DNA of 64,000 nt. Source: Clostridiales bacterium. Its GTDB lineage: Bacteria; Bacillota; Clostridia; Christensenellales; Pumilibacteraceae. The position numbers and the translations under genes were made by a program. The notes beneath the pieces were generated by a model, which worked only from the letters and a program-made list of their open reading frames with translations, was not told where the DNA came from and searched no databases. The DNA lies in contig DQGD01000001.1 in NCBI GenBank assembly GCA_003533505.1, positions 124,232 to 188,231 on the forward strand. The letters run 5' to 3'. Shown piece after piece: positions 60,096 to 64,000 of the stretch; position 1 is the stretch's first letter; every line of letters begins with the position of its first letter.

Positions 60096-61232
60096 ATGAG
60101 CTATCTTATACAAGCGTGGCTGGACTTGTTCGCGGCTCAAGGCGCCGTCGGCATAGTCAAGGTCGTGGTCATGTGGGTTTTGGGCGGCGTGCTGATATTC
60201 CTCGCAATCAAGAAGGATATGGAGCCGGCGCTTTTGCTGCCCATCGGCTTCGGCGCGATACTTGTCAACATTCCGGGCACGAGCGTGCTGACCGACGGCG
60301 ACGGCACGGGCATTATTTCGTGGCTGTACGAAGTCGGCATCGAAGCTTCGGAGGCTATGCCGATACTGCTGTTTATCGGCATCGGCGCGATGATTGACTT
60401 CGAGCCTCTTATCACCAACCCAAAGCTGATGATACTCGGCGCGTTCGCGCAGCTCGGCATTTTCGTGACGATTATTCTCGCAACGCTGTTAGGTTTCAAT
60501 ATCAACGACGCCGCTTCAATCGGCATAATCGGCGCCGCCGACGGTCCCACCTCGATACTCGTCGCGCTGCGCCTCGGCAGCAGTTACGTCGGTCCTATCA
60601 TGGTCGTGGCGTACTCGTACATGGCGCTGGTGCCGATAATTCAGCCGGCGGTCATCAAGTGCTGCACCACCAAAAAGGAGCGGCTGATTCGCATGGACGA
60701 CAACACGCGCCACGCGAGCAAGTCGGTAAAAATCTTCTTCCCGATTATCATTACCGTGGTTTCGGGCTTGATTGCGCCCAAAAGCCTGTCGCTCATCGGC
60801 TTTTTGATGTTCGGTAATCTTATTAAGGAATGCGGAGTGCTCGGCTCGCTCGCCGACACCGCCAAAACCACGCTGTGCAATCTCATTACCCTGCTGCTCG
60901 GTATCACAATCGCGTTCAGAATGCAGGCGGATATGTTCCTGTCCGTTCAGACGCTGATGATTATGGGACTCGGACTATTCGCGTTCGTGTTCGATACCGT
61001 GGGCGGCGTAATGTGCGCAAAGGTGATGAACCTGTTCTGCAAAAAGAAAATCAACCCCATGATTGGCGCGGCAGGCATTTCCGCGTTCCCCATGTCCGCA
61101 CGCGTAGTCCACAAAATGGGCTTGCAGGAGGATAACACCAATTACCTCCTCATGCACGCCGTGGGCGCCAACGTTTCCGGTCAGGTCGCTTCCGCTATCG
61201 TCGGCGGTCTGATTCTCGGGCTCGTGTTATAA
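60096..61232 (+). CDS. oadB: Na+-translocating decarboxylase beta subunit (OadB/GcdB type)
   Basis: 378 residues, nine to ten membrane helices. The family motif GIIGAADGPTSILVALRL (about 143-160) with the Na+-site Asp149 is present, as are LLPIGFGAILVNIPGT near the N-terminus and GAAGISAFPMSARVVHKMGL near the C-terminus. Beta subunits couple decarboxylation of a biotin-bound carboxyl group to Na+ export. No alpha (carboxyltransferase) or biotin-carrier gene is in the window; only a gamma-like gene follows. GGAGG precedes the ATG. Expression passes through a metal-type riboswitch and terminator. Confidence 0.95.
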   Translation: MSYLIQAWLDLFAAQGAVGIVKVVVMWVLGGVLIFLAIKKDMEPALLLPIGFGAILVNIPGTSVLTDGDGTGIISWLYEVGIEASEAMPILLFIGIGAMIDFEPLITNPKLMILGAFAQLGIFVTIILATLLGFNINDAASIGIIGAADGPTSILVALRLGSSYVGPIMVVAYSYMALVPIIQPAVIKCCTTKKERLIRMDDNTRHASKSVKIFFPIIITVVSGLIAPKSLSLIGFLMFGNLIKECGVLGSLADTAKTTLCNLITLLLGITIAFRMQADMFLSVQTLMIMGLGLFAFVFDTVGGVMCAKVMNLFCKKKINPMIGAAGISAFPMSARVVHKMGLQEDNTNYLLMHAVGANVSGQVASAIVGGLILGLVL

Positions 61233-61244
61233 GGAGGCTTTAGT

Positions 61245-61466
61245 ATGAACACTTTGTTTAGCGCAATTTTATTCTCGGCGCTCAGCTGGGAGGAAATCTA
61301 CCCCAATCTCATGAAGTCGCTGAATATCCTGTGGCAGGGGGTGCTTGCCATACTGATTGTTGTCGGTATCATAGTCGCCGTCACTTATCTTATGCAGCGC
61401 GCTTCCGAAAAGGTTAAGTCAAAGAAGCAGAACGATAACGGCGCAGACGAAAGCGACAAGCAATAG
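61245..61466 (+). CDS. OadG-like small membrane subunit
   Basis: 73 residues: one membrane helix (about 28-50, LWQGVLAILIVVGIIVAVTY) and a charged, lysine-rich then acidic tail (KVKSKKQNDNGADESDKQ). Size, topology and position 12 bp after oadB fit the gamma subunit, which anchors the complex. The usual C-terminal His/Pro zinc-binding tail of Klebsiella OadG is absent, so zinc binding is not expected. AAGGAGG precedes the ATG. Confidence 0.75.
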   Translation: MNTLFSAILFSALSWEEIYPNLMKSLNILWQGVLAILIVVGIIVAVTYLMQRASEKVKSKKQNDNGADESDKQ

Positions 61467-61529
61467 CCGCTCATCCCGCCCTGCTCGGAAAAACCGCGAA
61501 CGATTTTTGAAAATCTTGCCTTTTTTCCC

Positions 61530-61558
61530 TTGACAATTATAAAGATATTATCTATAAT
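61530..61558 (+). promoter_or_regulatory. Promoter of tRNA-Arg
   Basis: TTGACA (61530-61535), 17 bp, TATAAT (61553-61558). Confidence 0.85.
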
Positions 61559-61591
61559 GTTAGGGTTGACTGCGAAAGCGTCGACCCACGA

Positions 61592-61668
<77 letters not shown>

Positions 61669-61670
61669 AA

Positions 61671-61705
61671 ACAGCCTACCGCAATATTGCGGCAGGCTGT
61701 TTTTG
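61671..61705 (+). terminator. Terminator of tRNA-Arg
   Basis: Stem ACAGCCTaCCGCAA / TTGCGGcAGGCTGT and TTTTTG tail. Confidence 0.92.
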
Positions 61706-62004
61706 TGTATCACAGTCGTTCAGAGCTTCGCGCTACTCCTTATACTCGTTCGGGCTATGTCCTCACTCGTGGCGTTCGGCGCGGAGCCGCACAGGCAAGT
61801 ATTTGCTGCTCATTTACTTATCTCAATTTTTTAATAACCGTTTATATATTTCTTTTTACCTGTTCGCTCGGCTAAGGTGCACAGGTAAAGCACAGTATAA
61901 ACACAGTGGACTGTTTTTGCGTGCAACATAAGGCATAAACTATTTACCGCAATTAATCCATCTGTCGCAACTGTCGGTTATCGTATCGCAAGTCGGGCGA
62001 GGGC
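61706..62004. other. Gap without recognisable genes
   Basis: About 300 bp downstream of the tRNA. Short echoes of the tRNA 3' region (GGTGCACAGGTAAAGCACAG near 61876) and GTGCACAGG-like words are present, but no integrase, attachment duplication or ORF with coding character. Confidence 0.5.
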
Positions 62005-62340
62005 TTAGCCGCGGAGGTACAGGTAGGCAATGACGGCGGCGGAGGCGATGAGCGCGGCGAGCACGGCAAAAAATGCAACCGTCGCAAGCGTTTTTACGGT
62101 CTTATTCTCCGAGCGGAAGCAGCCGCCCGTCAGTATCAGCGAGATTATGCCGCTAATCAACTGTCCTCCGTAAACAATAAACGCAAGATAGAACACGGCG
62201 ATGAGCGCGAGCCCTGCCGCAGCGTTGCCGCTGACCTCTACGTCGTGCAATCCCGAAAATATAATCAGCGTTGCCGCCGCAAAACAAACGAGCGACAACG
62301 CCCCGAAAATCGAGCCTGCGATAAGTCTGCCTTTTTTCAT
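62005..62340 (-). CDS. Small four-helix membrane protein
   Basis: 111 residues, starting MKKGRLIAGSIFGALSLVCF. Three to four hydrophobic helices (about 5-28, 38-70 with a central break, 82-108), no conserved motif recognised, short basic segments (RSENKTVK) between the third and fourth. GAGGTGG precedes the ATG. Monocistronic with a promoter at 62400-62428. Function unknown. Confidence 0.75.
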   Translation of the reverse strand: MKKGRLIAGSIFGALSLVCFAAATLIIFSGLHDVEVSGNAAAGLALIAVFYLAFIVYGGQLISGIISLILTGGCFRSENKTVKTLATVAFFAVLAALIASAAVIAYLYLRG

Positions 62341-62399
62341 AATTCCACCTCGCCGAATACAATCGGTTTCTATCCGAATAATTTTTAATCTACGCCCTT

Positions 62400-62428
62400 A
62401 GTATAGCCGCAATTTCCGAAAAAGTCAA
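62400..62428 (-). promoter_or_regulatory. Promoter of the 111-aa membrane protein gene
   Basis: TTGACT (62423-62428), 17 bp, TATACT (62400-62405) on the minus strand. Confidence 0.7.
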
Positions 62429-62439
62429 TACCGCTTTAA

Positions 62440-62478
62440 AAAAACAAAGCCGCGATACGCCGTCGCGGCTTGCGTTAT
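62440..62478 (-). terminator. Terminator of the Q/P-rich membrane protein gene
   Basis: On the minus strand AAGCCGCGA cggcgta TCGCGGCTT then TGTTTTTTT. Confidence 0.88.
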
Positions 62479-62487
62479 TTTCGGATT

Positions 62488-63663
62488 TCAGCGTAAACCG
62501 CCGGGGTTTTTGTACTCTACCGACACGAGGACGGGTCCTTTTGCCGTCACCTTGTAGAACTCAAGCCTGTCGGAGTACTCGTAAATCAGCATGCTCGCGT
62601 CCATTCTCGTGCGAAAAATCGCAGGTTTTTCGTGCGGCGCGCTCTGAAACGGTATAGCCGAATCGCGCCTTGCCGACTCTTCTCTTCCGAAGCCGCGTTC
62701 GCCGCCACCGGAAAAGTCGTCGCGAGCGGTGAAGTCGCGGCTGTCGCTTCTCGAAAATTCCTCACGAGCCGAAAATCCGCTGTCGCTTGAAAAATCTCTG
62801 TCGCCGCGCCCCGAAAACTCGCTCGGCTCCACTCTTCTGGCGCCGGTTTCGCCGCCAAAGTCCGTTTCGCTTCTTTGGTCGCGCTCGGGATAGTAACTTA
62901 AAAATCCCGGGTCGCCGCCCGTGTACTCGGGCTTTTGTGGCTCGCGGTCGATATTGTAGCTGAGAAAATCGGGTTTACCGTCAACGCCCCTGTCGCCGCC
63001 GTCAAAGCCGCGCCCGAAATCGCCGTCGCGACGCTCGCCTCTCCCGAATCCTCCGTCATAATCTCTACCGAAGCCGAAATCGTTATTCTGCGGCTGCGGC
63101 TGACTTTGCTGAGGCTGATAAGGCTGCCGGTACGACTGCTGTTGATAGGATTGTTGCGGATACGGTTGCTGTTGGTAGGGTTGCTGCGGCTGATAGGGCT
63201 GCGAATACTGCTGTTGTTGCGGTTGATAAGGCTGCTGCGGATTTTGCGGTTGATTTTGCTGCTGCTGAGCGTAAGCCGCAGGCTGCTGTTGATTTTCGCC
63301 GGACTGTGGCGGCTGATTGATTATCTGTCCACCCTGCGCGCCCTCGACGTACTGCACGTTGTTATCGACGGGAGTCATTCCCTGCACATAGCCGGACGAA
63401 CGCTTGGCGGCTGACGATTTGCGGTCGGCGCGGTGCATAAAGCCGAGGCAAGCGACCGCGACGGCGAACACGCAGGTCACGCACAGCCCGAAAACGTACA
63501 CGCCCCACACCGCGGAAAACGAAGTGCGCGTGACGGCGGTGACGATAACGAACAGCAGCGAATAAGCCACGGGCACCCACAGCCCCAGCCTGAGCAATAA
63601 AAATTTCAGAATTTTGAGTAAGCCTCGCCCTATCCAGCCGAACAACGAGCTTGCTGTCTTCAT
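62488..63663 (-). CDS. Membrane protein with Gln/Pro/Tyr-rich low-complexity tail
   Basis: 391 residues; AAGGAG 10 nt upstream fixes ATG 63663. Two helices (about 18-45 and 50-75) anchor the N-terminus. Residues about 125-195 are almost only Gln, Pro and Tyr (QQPYQPQQQQYSQPYQPQQP), followed by a Gly/Asp/Arg/Phe-rich stretch (FGRGERRDGDFGRGFDGG) and a folded C-terminal domain of about 60 residues ending VTAKGPVLVSVEYKNPGGLR. The Q/P/Y and RGG-like composition suggests a flexible, condensate-prone cytoplasmic tail. No function is recognised. It lies 85 bp after serS. Confidence 0.8.
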   Translation of the reverse strand: MKTASSLFGWIGRGLLKILKFLLLRLGLWVPVAYSLLFVIVTAVTRTSFSAVWGVYVFGLCVTCVFAVAVACLGFMHRADRKSSAAKRSSGYVQGMTPVDNNVQYVEGAQGGQIINQPPQSGENQQQPAAYAQQQQNQPQNPQQPYQPQQQQYSQPYQPQQPYQQQPYPQQSYQQQSYRQPYQPQQSQPQPQNNDFGFGRDYDGGFGRGERRDGDFGRGFDGGDRGVDGKPDFLSYNIDREPQKPEYTGGDPGFLSYYPERDQRSETDFGGETGARRVEPSEFSGRGDRDFSSDSGFSAREEFSRSDSRDFTARDDFSGGGERGFGREESARRDSAIPFQSAPHEKPAIFRTRMDASMLIYEYSDRLEFYKVTAKGPVLVSVEYKNPGGLR

Positions 63664-63684
63664 CAATCGGTTCTCCTTTTGTCG

Positions 63685-63717
63685 CAACGCCCGGGGCGAA
63701 ATTGCGCTCGGGCGTTG
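63685..63717. other. Hairpin between serS and the membrane protein gene
   Basis: Perfect 9-bp stem CAACGCCCG / CGGGCGTTG with a 15-nt loop and no T tract on either strand. It may stabilise the serS 3' end or attenuate read-through. Confidence 0.5.
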
Positions 63718-63748
63718 GCGGTCTTTAGTGATAAACGCTAATCGCGGA

Positions 63749-64000
<252 letters not shown>

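Noticed and set aside
61669..62004. tRNA-linked integration site
   Set aside because: No integrase, no duplicated tRNA 3' end of meaningful length, and the tRNA is followed at once by its own terminator.

Overview
The window reads as a chromosomal segment of a spore-former-related Bacillota (Clostridia-like, probably gut-associated) bacterium. The evidence is a yabP-yabQ sporulation pair, a PerR/reverse-rubrerythrin/rubredoxin anaerobe oxidative-stress cluster, energy-coupling-factor (ECF) vitamin transport genes, many sigma-A promoters with ideal 17-bp spacers, AGGAGG-type ribosome binding sites, and very large lipoproteins with BspA-like leucine-rich or InlB-type repeats. Taxonomy is an inference: no rRNA is present and no search was run.

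Layout. 1-5.3 kb: tex (cut by the window edge), yabP-yabQ, a TIM-barrel sugar isomerase, then perR-rubrerythrin-BFD-rubredoxin with a Fur/PerR-type operator at the promoter. 5.5-24.6 kb: a surface and carbohydrate region with a 1434-aa leucine-rich-repeat lipoprotein, a relic of a similar gene, a GH27 alpha-galactosidase, a glycerophosphodiesterase, a Cys/Pro-rich protein, a small lipoprotein, the rpsF-ssb-rpsR operon, a zinc-type dehydrogenase with a changed catalytic motif, a 2009-aa GH43-containing lipoprotein and a PhnP-like hydrolase. 24.7-38.3 kb: ecfA1-ecfA2-ecfT-truA, an orphan parA followed by an AraC regulator, a 1685-aa modular lipoprotein, a small XRE regulator, cytidine deaminase and an ABC-2 exporter. 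38.3-39.1 kb: a cluster of hairpin repeats.

39.2-55.4 kb: one long minus-strand ribosomal superoperon in canonical order (rpsJ to rpmC, rpsQ to rplO, secY, adk, map, KOW protein, infA, rpmJ, rpsM, rpsK, rpsD, rpoA, rplQ), driven by a consensus promoter at 55.4 kb that lies beside a 49-bp alternating purine-pyrimidine tract. 55.7-59.7 kb: a HAD phosphatase, a second cluster of the same hairpin repeats, and an amino-acid ABC transporter. 59.8-61.5 kb: a consensus promoter, a leader resembling the yybP-ykoY (Mn2+) riboswitch with an overlapping terminator, then an OadB-type Na+ pump subunit and an OadG-like small subunit without a decarboxylase alpha gene. 61.6-64 kb: tRNA-Arg(ACG), two membrane proteins and the 3' end of serS.

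The most novel points are the orphan OadB/OadG pair under a metal-ion-type riboswitch, the modular hairpin-repeat family with co-varying stems at two loci, the MDR protein lacking the GHE catalytic-zinc motif, the histone-H1-like tail on ribosomal protein L24, and two genes whose promoters lie so close to their starts that their mRNAs should be leaderless. No CRISPR array, prophage or transposase was seen.
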